64,000 bases of DNA from assembly GCA_947184155.2 (NCBI GenBank), contig CAMXCT020000117.1:201987-265986 (forward strand), given 5' to 3'. This DNA comes from Cladocopium goreaui (taxonomy: Eukaryota > Sar > Dinophyceae > Suessiales > Symbiodiniaceae). This document shows, piece by piece, positions 1-10,816 of the stretch (the stretch's first letter is position 1; the number at the start of each line of letters is the position of its first letter). The position numbers were made by a program, and so were the translations under genes. The notes beneath the pieces are model-generated. The model did no database searches and was not told the origin of the DNA. It worked only from the letters and a program-made list of their open reading frames with translations.

Positions 1-390
1 TTCCTGAAAATGAAGGAGTTGTACCATGAGACCAAATCCAAGCCCATTCCTGGTGACCGGAAGAGGAAAGGAAAGGGCGCCAGTGAAACCCAAGGAGAGT
101 ACTGGGGATTCATGCAGCAGAAGATGGCTGAGTTGGCAAAGGAAGGTGTCCAAGGAGGTGAACGCATGAAGTTGGCAGCAAAGGCTTGGAAGGAACGCCC
201 TGGCAATGAAGGCAAGAGCAAAGCCAGTGCCAAGGCCAGTGCAGAGGTTCCAAAACCCACAGAGGGGACGAAATGGATCTTGTTTCATGGCACAACAGAA
301 CCTGTGCGCTTGGACATGCTCACCAGTGACCAAGAGCTGATGTTGGAGAATGGCACGCCGCATGTCTATGTGGAGGCACCTGAGCACTGA
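1..390 (+). CDS. 3' end of an unrecognised gene
   Basis: The frame is open from the left edge of the window to a TGA at 388-390, so this is the C-terminal part of a longer gene and the ATG at 10 need not be the start. The visible product is about 129 residues. It is Lys/Ala/Glu-rich in its first 80 residues, with a Trp-Lys-Glu segment (KLAAKAWKE, encoded near 172-198) that resembles the last helix of HMG-box-like proteins, and then a more hydrophobic tail containing WILFHGT. I do not recognise the family; the HMG resemblance is weak and based on eye only. The stop is followed at once by a TTGGTC-rich minisatellite, as for the next genes on the same strand. Confidence 0.45.
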   Translation, partial: FLKMKELYHETKSKPIPGDRKRKGKGASETQGEYWGFMQQKMAELAKEGVQGGERMKLAAKAWKERPGNEGKSKASAKASAEVPKPTEGTKWILFHGTTEPVRLDMLTSDQELMLENGTPHVYVEAPEH

Positions 391-475
391 TGCCTTCTTG
401 GTTCTTGGTTGTTGGTTTCTGGTTTCAGGTCTTTGGTCCATGGTCCAGCCCATTGGTCCTGAAGATTTGAATTGG
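391..475 (+). repeat. TTGGTC-type minisatellite after the stop codon
   Basis: Degenerate short units (TTGGTTCTTGG, TTTGGTCCATGGTCC) begin a few bases after the stop of the first gene. The same motif recurs at 5145-5433, 6300-6360, 10738-10810 and 11330-11416, always on the coding strand next to a gene end or start. Confidence 0.6.
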
Positions 476-917
476 ATCTGAAGTTATCAGCTGATTGCTC
501 ACCAGCAGTCACAAAGTGTAGGGCTGTACAAAGTTGGCTTGGGGCACGCTGATTTGTAACTGTGATCATGGGGAAACACTTGTGATTCACTGGGTGGTTG
601 GCTGATCAGTCATGGCACACGCAATCCAGAGAAAAAATATTGCCATTCTTGCAAGATGCATCATTAAGGCAGTAGCATGTTGTGACAGGACTGGATTTAG
701 ATTTGAGCGACAATTTGATTGAAGTTTCGAGATTTGGTCTTTGGTCCTTGGTTTCTCTGGTATTGAAACTGCTTTCAATGTAACATAAGTTGCCTCAGGC
801 CTTGGCTTCTGCACGAAGGTTGACAGTCCAAAGGTGTCAAAGATTCCAGGAGGTAACGTTGTGTTGTATTCCCTGTATGCCTTTCCTTTTGTCATGGCAC
901 ATATGTTACTGCATTTA
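476..917. other. intergenic, no gene seen
   Basis: No convincing reading frame or RNA. One more scrap of the TTGGTC motif is present at about 735-760 (TTTGGTCTTTGGTCCTTGG). Confidence 0.4.
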
Positions 918-1215
918 AATTCCCGTATATCTTGATGCTTTCAAAAAAAAACATTTCCCGTGTGTGTTAATGCTTTTCCCCCGTATGTCTTGATGCTTTT
1001 TTTGCATTTCCCGTATGTCTTAATGCGTTTTTGCATTTCCCGTATGTCTTAATGCTTTTTTTGTTTCGGGGCGGCCCGTATGTCTTTAATGCTTTTTTGT
1101 TTCGGGGCGACGCCGGGTACCGCGTAGCCCCAAACCTCCCGTATGTCCTAATGCAATTTTGTGGCTTTCCAGGCCCGTATGTCATAATGCATTTTGTCAA
1201 TGGTAAAAATAGAAG
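918..1215. repeat. minisatellite with CCCGTATGTCTTAATGC core
   Basis: About eight diverged units share the core CCCGTATGTCTTAATGC followed by a T-rich run. Spacing is irregular, about 27-50 bp, because some units carry insertions such as GTTTCGGGGCG. A further lone CCCGTATGTG lies at about 1335. No coding signal supports the reading frames across it. Confidence 0.75.
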
Positions 1216-1599
1216 TTGCGATGGTTTTCCTTTAAAATAGCCACTTCCCTTTGTCAGCAACCCACAGATCTTTCATGGGAAGCAATAGCTTTAAGAGGTG
1301 ACTAGGGGGGGCCAGCAGCCCACAAGGTAAGTCATCCCGTATGTGCCACCCCCTGAATTGGGAGAGTGAAGGTAGCAAAGTCAAGGTGGCCCAATTTGAA
1401 GTGTTCATGCTTCAGGGTGGCTAGGGGGGGCGCGTAGCCCACAGATTTCTTGTTTTTTTTGCAATTTCTGCGGGTGGCTCAGATAGGAAAAGTCTTGGAA
1501 CAAATATATGCAAAATAGTGATTACGATGAAAGAATCCATGACATCCATGTCAAATACATACACTGTTGCTACTTGGTTAGCTTTCCCCCACTGAAGCC
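1216..1599. other. upstream region of the 1158-residue gene
   Basis: Non-coding by eye. A short block (GGCTAGGGGGGGCGCGTAGCCCACA, about 1418-1442) is a diverged second copy of the sequence at about 1299-1323. No TATA-like or other promoter could be assigned. Confidence 0.35.
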
Positions 1600-4500
1600 A
1601 TGGCAGCAGCTGAAGCAGCTGTCAAAGAGAAGATTGTGAAACTGGCTGAAGAGACCTTCTGTGGCTCTGGGGATATCGAAGCACAAGATGCCAAGTCGTT
1701 TCACCAATACTTTTTGCAGACTTACCCACCTGGCTCTGCAGAGCGCTCCAAGCTGCTTTCTGACCTTCACGGCTTGGAAAACCGTCTCAAGGCCTTGACA
1801 GGCTGGGTTCCGCCAGCTGCAGTTGACACAGTGCTTCCTTTCAATGCTGGCCAGATCCAAAGTTTTGTGGTTGCCCCTTGGCAGCTTGGGCTTGCAGCTG
1901 AGGATTCAGTCAAGGGCCCGTCCAAGATCGTGTACATCTTGGATACTGTGTCAAATTTCTTGGCCAGCCCATATCGTTCTGAAAGGGAACCGCTTGACTT
2001 GCTGTTTTCTCCAGGGGCCCGCCCTGGTGAACCTGTGGTTGATTGGTCCATGGTTCATGCGATTGGAATGGGAAAAAGTAGCGCATGCCGAATCATTTTG
2101 GAATGCACCCTGCGGCTTGGCCTCAGTGATCTTGAGCTTGTGGCAATTTCAGATGTCTTGAAAGCCTTGCTGCGGATGAAGGCCACTTATGAACCATCTG
2201 CCACAGAGGAGCAGCAGTTCATGCGAAGCTTGGGTTTCAAAAGTCAAATGGCTGAGCGATCCCGACCAGACCCTCTGATGGTAGCTTGCAAATGGTCAGA
2301 CCTGCTGCGTGGTCAGGGTTTGAATTTTGCTGCTGTCATTGACCAACGCATTCAGGCATACAACAAAGGGCGCACAGAAGCTGTAGCAATTTCACAACAA
2401 GAAAAGGCGTTCATCAAGCTGTATGTCCACCAAGCCCCGGAGTTCACTGAGCTTCTGGAGTACCATTGGCAAAATTTCAAGGTTGCTGAATCCGCAGTCC
2501 CTTTGAAAATTTGGGCAAATCCAGACCTCTCACCAGACACAAAGCAGATTCGTTCTGGTGGCAAAGCCTTGTGGACAAACATCTTGAAGTGGACCCCAGC
2601 TAAGAACTACTACTGGTTGCTTCGGGCGATTGGAATTTTCCTGAAGAATTTGAAAGAAGCCCAGATGGCAGGCAAGAACGTATCCTTGAAAAGTATGGCC
2701 AACAGGTTTCGCTCAAACTTCAAAGATCCATTGGCCCATGACCAGGCTTCTCTTTTCGGCCATTTCCTTCCAGAATGGAAGTCTCATGTCACAAACACCC
2801 AGTTGGATGATCTGATTGCGCGCTTCAGCAAGGGTTACTTGAACAAGGAACTTGAGGAGAAGCTCAAGCTGATGGAGCCAGAGCTCAAGGCAACGGATTT
2901 TCGATTCATTCAGCAGGTCTCTGGTCAGTGGTCTTCGGTTCTTGGTTCCTCGGTTCTTGGTGATGGAACACAGGAAGCTGAGCGCGCGAAAGAGCAGGCT
3001 GAATTCAATTTGTTTCAATCCAGGCTGGCAAAAGAGGCCGCTATGTTTTCTGACTACACCCGGCAGCTGCAACTGTTCCATGCAAGGCAGCATGAGGAAA
3101 AGGTTGCTGCAAACTTGTGCCTGAAGCAAGCCTTGGCTGCTGCAACAGACACTTTCTCAAACCACTGGATGCCATGCAGGCGCACCAGTGAATCTGGGGT
3201 TCTGCCCTATGTCAATGAAGTCATGGTCTCCTTTGCAGAAAGTGAGGGGATTTCCAGCAGCAAAGCCTTACAGCTTCACATTGCTTGCTTTGACAAGCTG
3301 GGCCTCCATTGGTTTGCAAACGCAAAGCCCACTGTCTCCGTCATTGCCAATGCAGTTGGCGCTGCACCTGAGAATGTGGCAGCCATAGTGTTTGCCCCAA
3401 ACGTTGGGAAGCCAGGGGATGCATACGACATGCTGAAGATTCAAGAATCAGAGGATGAACTGGACGCAATGCTGCGGGAAGACACCTACAACCTTCGAGC
3501 CACCCGCGGCTTCATTTCATTTTCAGAAGAATCGGTTGGATGTGGCAAATCTAAGAGGCCAGGTGGAACCACTTTTTGGTTTGTGGTTTCCAAGGTCCGG
3601 AATGCAAAAGGCGAGCTCATCTCCAAATGGAATGGTTGCTTCCTCCAGGTGCGAAAGCGTACAGTCGCGGAATGCCCAGTGTTGCCACGCACATCATGGG
3701 TGAACCCGTGCTCACCCATTGCTCGGCCACTTGGTGGCGCCAACATTTCCAAAGCAGCTCGCTCCAAGCAGTGGGCCACAGGAGAAGGTTTTTGGCGCAC
3801 TGTCTTGCAGTCAGCTGTGGAATGGCTGTCTTTGGACAAATCCTGGGTGATTTTTGTCGTCGATCTTCACCCTTATGACGGCACACTTCAAAAGTGCATC
3901 ACGAATTTCCATTCCAGTGCAGGCAAACTGCCTGAGTTTGCTTCCATTGCTCCCATTTGGGCGAATTTGGGTTCTATTGATGATGGTGAAGGTGACAAGC
4001 CAGACAACCTGCGAATTGAAGCTTTTTGCCGACAGTCTCTCAAAACCCACATAGAAGGAGAACTGCGCAGTGGTCGATTGAAGGTAGCAGGCTTCACCAT
4101 GCCAGAAGCCAATGAGCAGACTGCTGTGAGCCCACCAATTTACAATGAGGCGCACTATGTTGTGACCTGCCCAAATGCAAGTGGTCATCTACCAGTGCGG
4201 CAGGACTGTTTTTTTCAACAATCACATTCGTTTTGTTTTTTTAATGTCAATTGAGCATATGTTTGTTATGCCAGGACTGGCTCGACAAAGTGACAGCCAC
4301 CTTTCCTACTTTGGGAGATGAGGTCCAGAAGGCCATTGGTGAGCACAACAAAGTGCACAACCCCTCTGGTGTTCCATACAAAGGAGAGAAGAAGAGAACA
4401 GCACCCGAAGCCCAGGAGGAGGAAGAGAAATCAGCTGTGACATTGGAGCCGGTTGACACCACCATTGAGAAGTTGTCCCCAGACGCGCAACTCTGCGGAC

Positions 4501-5147
4501 CAGATGGTCACTATGAACTTCTGGTGAAAGGTCCCCATTTGTACTTGCATGGGCTTGCTGACTGTGTCGTGAGTGCACAGAGCCCCGTGTGCCATTTTTG
4601 GGGCAGATACCTCTGCGGGTCAACGGACAAGAAAGATATCGCCAAGTTTCAAGGCCAAATGCTTCCATGGCAAATGGACAGCAAGGAGTATGTAGCTTGC
4701 TTTGCAGTGGAAGATGAAAGCAACAATGTGGACTTGGCAGATTTTCCCCAGAACCCTCAAAGTTTGATTGCATTCTTGCGTCACCTGGAGGAAAATTCAC
4801 TTGTGGGTGTCAACATCGAGGTCCATGAGGTCAAGTACACACAGAAGCCTGATACCTTGCAGCCAGGCCAAGTGACTACAGAGTACAGCATCAAGCCCAC
4901 TGAGGAATGTTTTTTTCTGCCACAGCCATTGCCAAAAAACACAAAGATCTTGTTGGAGAATGCGGCTTCTGTGATTGCAAAGGGCGATTTTGATTGGAAC
5001 ACTGGCCGCCACTCCAAAAATCATTTGCAGATGTACCTCAGCCTTGAGTTCCACACAGCTCGGAACACCATTTTGCCACGCAGGCCAAAGGTTTTCCTGA
5101 CAAAGCCAGTGAAGCTCACTAAGGGCCAGATTGTGCAGTTGACCTAA
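1600..5147 (+). CDS. unrecognised large protein, two exons
   Basis: Exon 1 (1600-4203) and exon 2 (4275-5147) join in frame to give about 1158 residues once a 71-nt intron is removed. The ATG at 1600 (MAAAEAAVKEK) is the first in a long open frame and fits as start. No family is recognised. The N-terminal 450 residues are mixed alpha-helical in character; near residue 445 a short SSVLG repeat is the translation of the TTGGTC minisatellite lying in frame at about 2920-2967. The C-terminal part is Lys/Glu-rich (KGEKKRTAPE) and then globular. The next gene downstream on the same strand is methyltransferase-like and is separated only by minisatellite, so the two may be functionally linked, but that is inference. 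No frameshift is needed apart from the intron. Confidence 0.7.
4204..4274 (+). other. 71-nt intron with GA-AG borders
   Basis: The octamer CAGGACTG occurs at 4201-4208 and again at 4272-4279, in the two different reading frames that flank it. Removing 71 nt joins the frames exactly (VRQ-DWLD). Cutting at CAG|GACTG gives a GA donor and an AG acceptor followed by G. GA and GC donors with G after the acceptor are reported for Symbiodinium genes. The interior is T-rich and contains in-frame stops. Confidence 0.75.
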
Positions 5148-5433
5148 GGTCCTTGGTCTTTGGTCCAAGGTCTGTGGTCTGCGGTCATAGGTCTGCGGTT
5201 TTGGGTGAGAAGTAGCAGCCTAGTAGTATGACAGTCGCATTGTGAGAAAAAAAGGTGCAGTGTGCCAAGCCAGTGGAAGCCCATTGCAATCCTTGCAATC
5301 AAACCTGAGGAGTGTTTTGCTTGTGCTTGGTCCTTGGTCTTTGGTCTTTGGTGTTGAAGTCTAGCATCCGCAGCCTTTGGGTCTTTGGTCCTAGGTTTTC
5401 GTTCCTTGGTCCTGGGTTTTCAGTCCTTGGTAC
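5145..5433 (+). repeat. TTGGTC-type minisatellite between two genes
   Basis: Two blocks (about 5148-5205 and 5325-5432) of short units such as GGTCCTTGGTCTTTGGTC fill most of the gap. The first starts right after the TAA of the upstream gene and the second runs up to the ACC of the ATG at 5435. Confidence 0.8.
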
Positions 5434-5434
5434 C

Positions 5435-6298
5435 ATGCCGCGCCATCCGTTTGGAGCCAACCTGTCCAAGGCTCTGGCTGAAGCAAAGGACATTACCCAA
5501 GACCTCGATGTTGTTGAGCTGTGGTCCGGTGTGGGCAGTATTGCCGGAGCAGCCCAGGAGAAATTCTTCAAGGCCGAGACCATAGAACTCACAGATGGCC
5601 AAGACCTTACCTCCAAGGAGGGGTTCAAGGAGGCTGAGGCCAAGGTTTTGCGACTTGGCAAAGGCAGTCTCTTATGGATGGGTTTGCCTTGCAAAAGTTT
5701 TGTCTTCCTCAATGCCAGCAATTGCAAGCGCAACCCATACAACCAGTACAAAGGTGATACTTCGTATCAACCAGTGAAGGAAGGCAACCTCTTTGCAAAT
5801 GAAGCAAAGTATTTGGGCCAATTGGCTCTGCAGCGTGGTGTCCAAGTTGTCATTGAGAATCCGCCTCAGAGCACCTTGTGGCAATACCTTCCCACCAGCT
5901 TCATGAAGCAGCTTTCAAGCTCAGCAGTTTGTCACCGATGCTCATTTGAAAAGGCTCCTGATGGAAAACGGCTTTGGAAGCAGTACAAGTTCTACTGCTC
6001 TGACCCATGGATTGGTGACCTGCAGGTCGGGTGCAAGTGCCAGCAGGGCCACATTGCCTTGACTTCAAAGAAGGATGGCAAGGTGACAGGGAAGTTGGAT
6101 CTTTTGAGCGAGTCCGCTGCATATCCCATTGCATTGGGCCAAGCTGTCATCTCTGCATGGTCCAGCCAGGATGTTCATGATCCTGTGGGTGAGCCACGAG
6201 CCAGCAAGCGCTCGTGGCAGAGCTTGGATGTAGGTGATGATAATTCGCCTTCATCCTCTGCCTCAAAGCCACGCCGTTTTTGGCAAGAGGACATTTGA
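5435..6298 (+). CDS. cytosine-C5 methyltransferase-like protein
   Basis: The 287-residue product has the landmarks of the C5-methyltransferase fold. ELWSGVGSI (residues 29-36) matches the glycine loop of motif I. WMGLPCKSF (81-89) matches the motif IV loop, with Cys86 as candidate nucleophile. ENPPQS (141-146) sits where motif VI (ENV in classical enzymes) is expected. The C-terminal half has CHRC, FYC and GCKCQQGH, a likely zinc-binding set that could act in target recognition. It is short compared with eukaryotic DNMTs and has no reader domains. I chose the ATG at 5435 because the frame upstream of it is pure minisatellite translation. Retrotransposon-borne methyltransferases are described from Symbiodinium, so a mobile origin is possible. 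Target (DNA or RNA) and activity are not shown by the sequence. Confidence 0.65.
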   Translation: MPRHPFGANLSKALAEAKDITQDLDVVELWSGVGSIAGAAQEKFFKAETIELTDGQDLTSKEGFKEAEAKVLRLGKGSLLWMGLPCKSFVFLNASNCKRNPYNQYKGDTSYQPVKEGNLFANEAKYLGQLALQRGVQVVIENPPQSTLWQYLPTSFMKQLSSSAVCHRCSFEKAPDGKRLWKQYKFYCSDPWIGDLQVGCKCQQGHIALTSKKDGKVTGKLDLLSESAAYPIALGQAVISAWSSQDVHDPVGEPRASKRSWQSLDVGDDNSPSSSASKPRRFWQEDI

Positions 6299-6551
6299 AC
6301 TCTCTGGTTCTCACAGTCCCGGGTCATAGGTACAAGGGCTTGGTTGGTCCTTGGTCACGCATCCAAGTTTTGAGTTTGCTGAGCAGCATATATAATAGTC
6401 TGCAGTTGATAGCAAGTGCGGGAGGACGTAGCTGTTCGTGAATTTGTATTTGGGACAGAGACACATCTGAGCTTTGTTGCTTGTGCATGCTTTCAATGTG
6501 TGTCATTTTACTCCATTATGGAATCATTTACATTGATGGCCCAAGTCCACA

Positions 6552-9093
6552 ATGGATTGGAGATTTTTACCTCTTGCTGGGGAAAACCCAGTCAAGCGGC
6601 CATGGCAAGATCTTCCCCTTGCTGAGCCCAGCTCTGGTGTGCTCGCACATTCTTCAGAGTTTGTTTCACAAAAAAGAAATCCTATTAAGTATGACTGGCA
6701 GTCAGTGGGTCTTGCACAGCCGTCGCCACAAGCAGTGCCCCAAGACAAAGGGCGCGATTGGAAAACCATTCCTGTGGATGATGAAGTTGCCCAAGCAGTA
6801 GTGAAGAAACGCAAAGCTTGCATCTCAGCTGCTTCATGGCAAGAGTTCATGCTGTCAAAGCCAGCTGACAAAGAATTGAACCAATATGAGACCAATGGCA
6901 TGGACAAGAATCGCATACAAAGGGTCTTTGCGGATGGCTGTTCCTGCAAACGAAACTGCATCAGCACACTCTCTTTTGCAGATGCTGTTGGTTGGTGCCA
7001 CGCTTTCCACATGGCTGACCAAGCAAAGCGACAGATTTTGCTATTTGCCTTGTACCACCCCGACATAGAGTGGGAAGACAAGGAGGCTTTGACAATTTCT
7101 GAGAGACACCAGAAAACTTACTTGGAAGTTTCAGGTGTGCGGGTGTGTGTTGCAGCATTTTGCCGCTTGCTTGGAGTGAGCAAGAAGACGTTTTACAAAA
7201 TGATTTTTGGGCAACCAGACATGCGCCGGAAGGAGTCTGGTGCTAAGCCAACTTTCTGTCCTCAACAAGCCAAAGTGGATGAATTTCTTCGGGACATCTA
7301 TCAATCTGCAGCAGAGCCTCTTGCTATTGGTTTTCACAGCAGCAGTGATTCAGTTTGTGTTCTTGGCTTTGCTTGATTTCAATTTTGCAATGGTAATTTT
7401 CTTCCCTTGATTTTTGCTTTCATTGCCATCAGTGGCAAAGACGAGCAGGTAGTACCTGAAGACGGCGGAAGCTTGGATGAAGAGGCAGATGCAACCCAGA
7501 AACTCATGGATTGGTGCCAGCCATCATCCCCTGTGGAATTCGTCATCCAAAATTGCGGGGGGAAGGTGAATGCATTGAGGCGGTACTTGCCACATGGTAC
7601 ACCCACAGACTTGTATTGGCAATACTTGGCATGGCATGAGGCACGCATTGCAGACGGCCACCCAACTGAGGTCTTGGGTTCACAGGTCCTGGGTTCTCAG
7701 GTTCTTGGTCCTGGGTCGTCGGTTCTTGGTAGATCTGCTCCAGCATCCTGGTCAACCTTTTGGCGTGCGTACCAGAGATGGCATGACATTCTGCGACCCC
7801 GTGCCAAGTCAGACCACGCACAGTGCCAGACTTGCTTTGACTTGCAAACAGATTTGTATGCAAAGCACACAAGTCCTCAAAAGAAATTGGAGTTGGCAGA
7901 TGCATGGAGGGTCCACTTGCAGCAGCAATATTTGGACCGCCAGATCTATTGGAATCTCAGGCATTGTTCGCGGCAGCCTGGGTCTGACATATTGACAATC
8001 ATCATTGACAGCATGGACAAAAAGAAAACAGTTTGGCCAAAGTGGTCATTTGACCGCCCCAGCAAAGAAATCGAGAAATTGGGTGCACGTCCAAGGGTGG
8101 TTGTGACTGCTGCACTGGCCCATGGTTACGTCACTTCATGGTTCCTAGCCCCAGATGAATTGACCCATGGAGCTGATGCATTGCGAAGTGCTTTGCCAAG
8201 TCATTGAGCAGGTCCATCAGCTTCGTGGCTCTAAGCCTTTACCTCGCCATCTGGCTCTGCAAGTCGACAACACAGTGGCCCAGGCCAAGAATGGGTTCGT
8301 GGGAGCTTTTTGCGCGTATGTGGTTGGAAAACAAATTTTCCAATCAGTGACCATGAATTTTCTCATGGTTGGACACACACATGAAGATATTGACCAAATC
8401 TTCTCACTCTTGGTCTCCCAAGTCATCCGGAGGTATCGATATGAGACTGTCCAAGACCTGAAGCAATACATGGAAGCTGTGCTGGCACCCGCATTTCACG
8501 CACGCCATGAAGATTTCAAGGTAACAGAATTAAATTCTGTGAGGTCTTTTGCTGAGTGGTTGAAGCCCCTTGGGGTCACCCAGCACGGGTGCTGGCAGAC
8601 TCGCCATGGCATTGAGGCGCCCCATAGTTTTTGCTACAAGCTGTTCATGGATTTAACTGGGGAAGAGAAAGCAAAGGCCACCCATCATCGCTGGTTTGGC
8701 GCAGCAGGTGACAAGGATGTCATGTGCTGTATCAAAACATATATGAGAGACACGCAGTTGCAGCAGCCCCCGCTCTGTGTCCTTCCTGCAGACTGCTTGG
8801 ACAGTATCCGGACTTTCTCTCCTGATCGCCATGTTGGACCATCTATGACTGCTGCTGAAATTGAACGCTTCAAGTATTTTGCCAATGTTATTGATGATCG
8901 ACGCTACGGCTACCACAGGGCAGCTGCAGGTCTTCGGTCCTTGGTGCAAAGGTGCTCGGTTCTTGGTCCACCAGGCCCTGAAGCTGACCTGGCAACCCCA
9001 TGGCTCCTCAATGTGAATCCTGACCGGGCACCATTGGTTTATCCTGACAAAACCCCTTCTTCAGCCACTTGCCAGACAGCTCGTGGCACATGA
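6552..9093 (+). CDS. DUF7869 / transposase-like protein, one frameshift
   Basis: The ATG at 6552 opens a frame that runs through an intron (7353-7448) and then to about 8180, where the reading shifts by one base into the frame ending at 9093. Together they make one protein of about 810 residues. Early on there is a Cys cluster (CSCKRNC) and a possible helix-turn-helix (LLGVSKKTFYKM). The later half has three acidic spots spaced as in an RNase-H-fold transposase: IIIDSMD, LQVDNTVAQAKN and GHTHEDIDQ. The last two are typical of the DUF7869 family, widespread in marine eukaryotes. A DDE/DDD reading of these residues is my inference. The frameshift near 8165-8185 could be decay or an assembly error. 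Two minisatellite inserts (VLGSQVLG near 7670-7735, and SVLGPPG near 8950) lie inside the frame. Confidence 0.6.
7353..7448 (+). other. probable 96-nt GT-AG intron
   Basis: A TGA at 7374 interrupts the frame. GTTTGTG at 7353 as donor and GAGCAG at 7443-7448 as acceptor, with G following, remove the stop and keep phase (DS-VVPEDGG). The interval is T-rich. Other borders 5-10 nt away cannot be excluded. Confidence 0.5.
7668..7735 (+). repeat. TTGGTC-type minisatellite inside a reading frame
   Basis: Units such as GGTCCTGGGTTCTCAGGTTC are read in frame as repeated VLG peptides (GSQVLGSQVLG). It interrupts the transposase-like protein without breaking it. Confidence 0.7.
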
Positions 9094-10737
9094 AGGTACA
9101 AGTTCGAAGACAATAGCGAGAAAAATCAACCATCTTGCAGCAGCTGTGTTCCGCAATGGGTGGTTTCCGGTACGGCGGTTCTTTTAGGAACTGTTTCCGG
9201 TACACGTTTGGTGCAATTTGTTTGGCTGTTGGGTGTCAACGTGACATGAAACAAATAATCAAACATATCATCGGACTTAGGACCAAGGAGACCCAACCAA
9301 GGACTTCCTTAAAAGGTGTCTAACCAAGGACCTCCCTACATGACCCGTCCCAACCCTAGACAGGCACCTCTGCTGCTGCTGCAGCAGGCACTGGCTAGGC
9401 AAGGCTGGCCTAAACAGGGCAAGTGGACCGAGGACCAAAGACCGAAAACCGTAGAATATAATTAAAGAAATATGTTAATGAGGGAAACAACAACATAGAT
9501 GTAAAAGAGCCAAAGACATTCGTCATGACTCATGACTATCGTCTTCTTGAAATATTCATCAGTTGCAGATCATAAAATCATGGCACTAGAACCTAATGCA
9601 GTTTTTGTGCCAAGTAAAGCCACAAAAACGCATGTTTGGGGTCAATCTTATCGTATTCTTCACTGATTTCTAGGACCTATAGGACCTGCGTTTGCATTGC
9701 ACCATTCCAGCAAATGCTTTCTAATTATTTAAAGGCCTTGTGATACAGGGCGTATATAAAAAATCACAAATATTCATGCCCCTTGCTGACTTCTATGAAC
9801 CATGTAAACATGGCATATGTGAAAACAAAAGCACAAACCCACGGTTGTAGTTGTTGAACCACCTACCTGTCAAGTGGAAACACAATCAGAAGTGAATTTA
9901 GTTCTGAATTCCCCTTCACAGGTCCAATGTTGTTTTTGGGGTCCAATGTGCATTTTATAAAGATAATATATATATATATATAGAGATAATTACACTTGTT
10001 TTTGTGGGTGCCATCTTTTGAACTTATTTTCTTCATTCTCGAATTAACACCCCTTTCAAAATTGCAACTGCCTTTCAATTCAATCGCTAGTTATCTTGGA
10101 GCCTTTGTGGTGGGTCACACACACAGCATTAAGGAGTTCAACTAAACTGCTAGTTTGGTGTTGCTGGGCACACATTTGAATTCAAAGGGTCCCACCCCCT
10201 GATGGAACTGATTTGATAAAGGTTTTTTGGAGTTCATGGTTCTCCCAAGATTGATTGATCTTTGGAAATCTTAATCTAGCATGTTTCGGTACATGATTCA
10301 AGGACGTGGGGTGATCCGAGAGCTTGCCTACAGGCAGGAAGATTGCGGGTGGTCATTGACAGCACGCGTTGCTGCACTGATGATGAGGAATGATGAGGAG
10401 GAAGGAGCTAATTTAATTTAGCATAATGGGCTGGCGCAGCGTGCATTGCGATGCGTGGTACTGCTTAAGCTAGCTGGTAGATGCTGAGACTTTGGGAATA
10501 AGTAACGCTCGCGGGTGAGGTGGCATTGTTCCTAGGCTTGGCTGCACAACTAGCGACCCGTGCTGGCGCAATGCTGTTTTCACAGTGCTGGTCACGCAAC
10601 TCACTTGCACAAAATTTTGGTCCTTGGTTCCAATCTTTGGATCTGTGATCTCACTGGCATGATTTGGCTGAATTTCCCAAAACTTTGTGCTGCTTGCAGG
10701 ACTCAAGCAGGGCTAGTTAGTTGGATTCGGTGCGCGC
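9094..10737. other. intergenic region without a supported gene
   Basis: No convincing coding sequence. The TTGGTC minisatellite appears here in the opposite orientation (GGACCAAGGAGACCCAACC at about 9281-9300, ACCAAGGACCTCC near 9325, GAGGACCAAAGACC near 9430) and in the usual orientation at about 10618-10640. A short (TA)n lies at about 9966-9981. Confidence 0.45.
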
Positions 10738-10810
10738 TGGTCTCTTTGGTCCTTGGTCTTTAGTCCTTGGTCCTTGGTGGCCAGGGTCTTTGGTCCTTGG
10801 TCATTGGCCA
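10738..10810 (+). repeat. TTGGTC-type minisatellite before a start codon
   Basis: Repeats of CTTTGGTCCTTGG end seven bases before the ATG at 10817, mirroring the arrangement ahead of the methyltransferase-like gene. Confidence 0.8.
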
Positions 10811-10816
10811 CCTACC

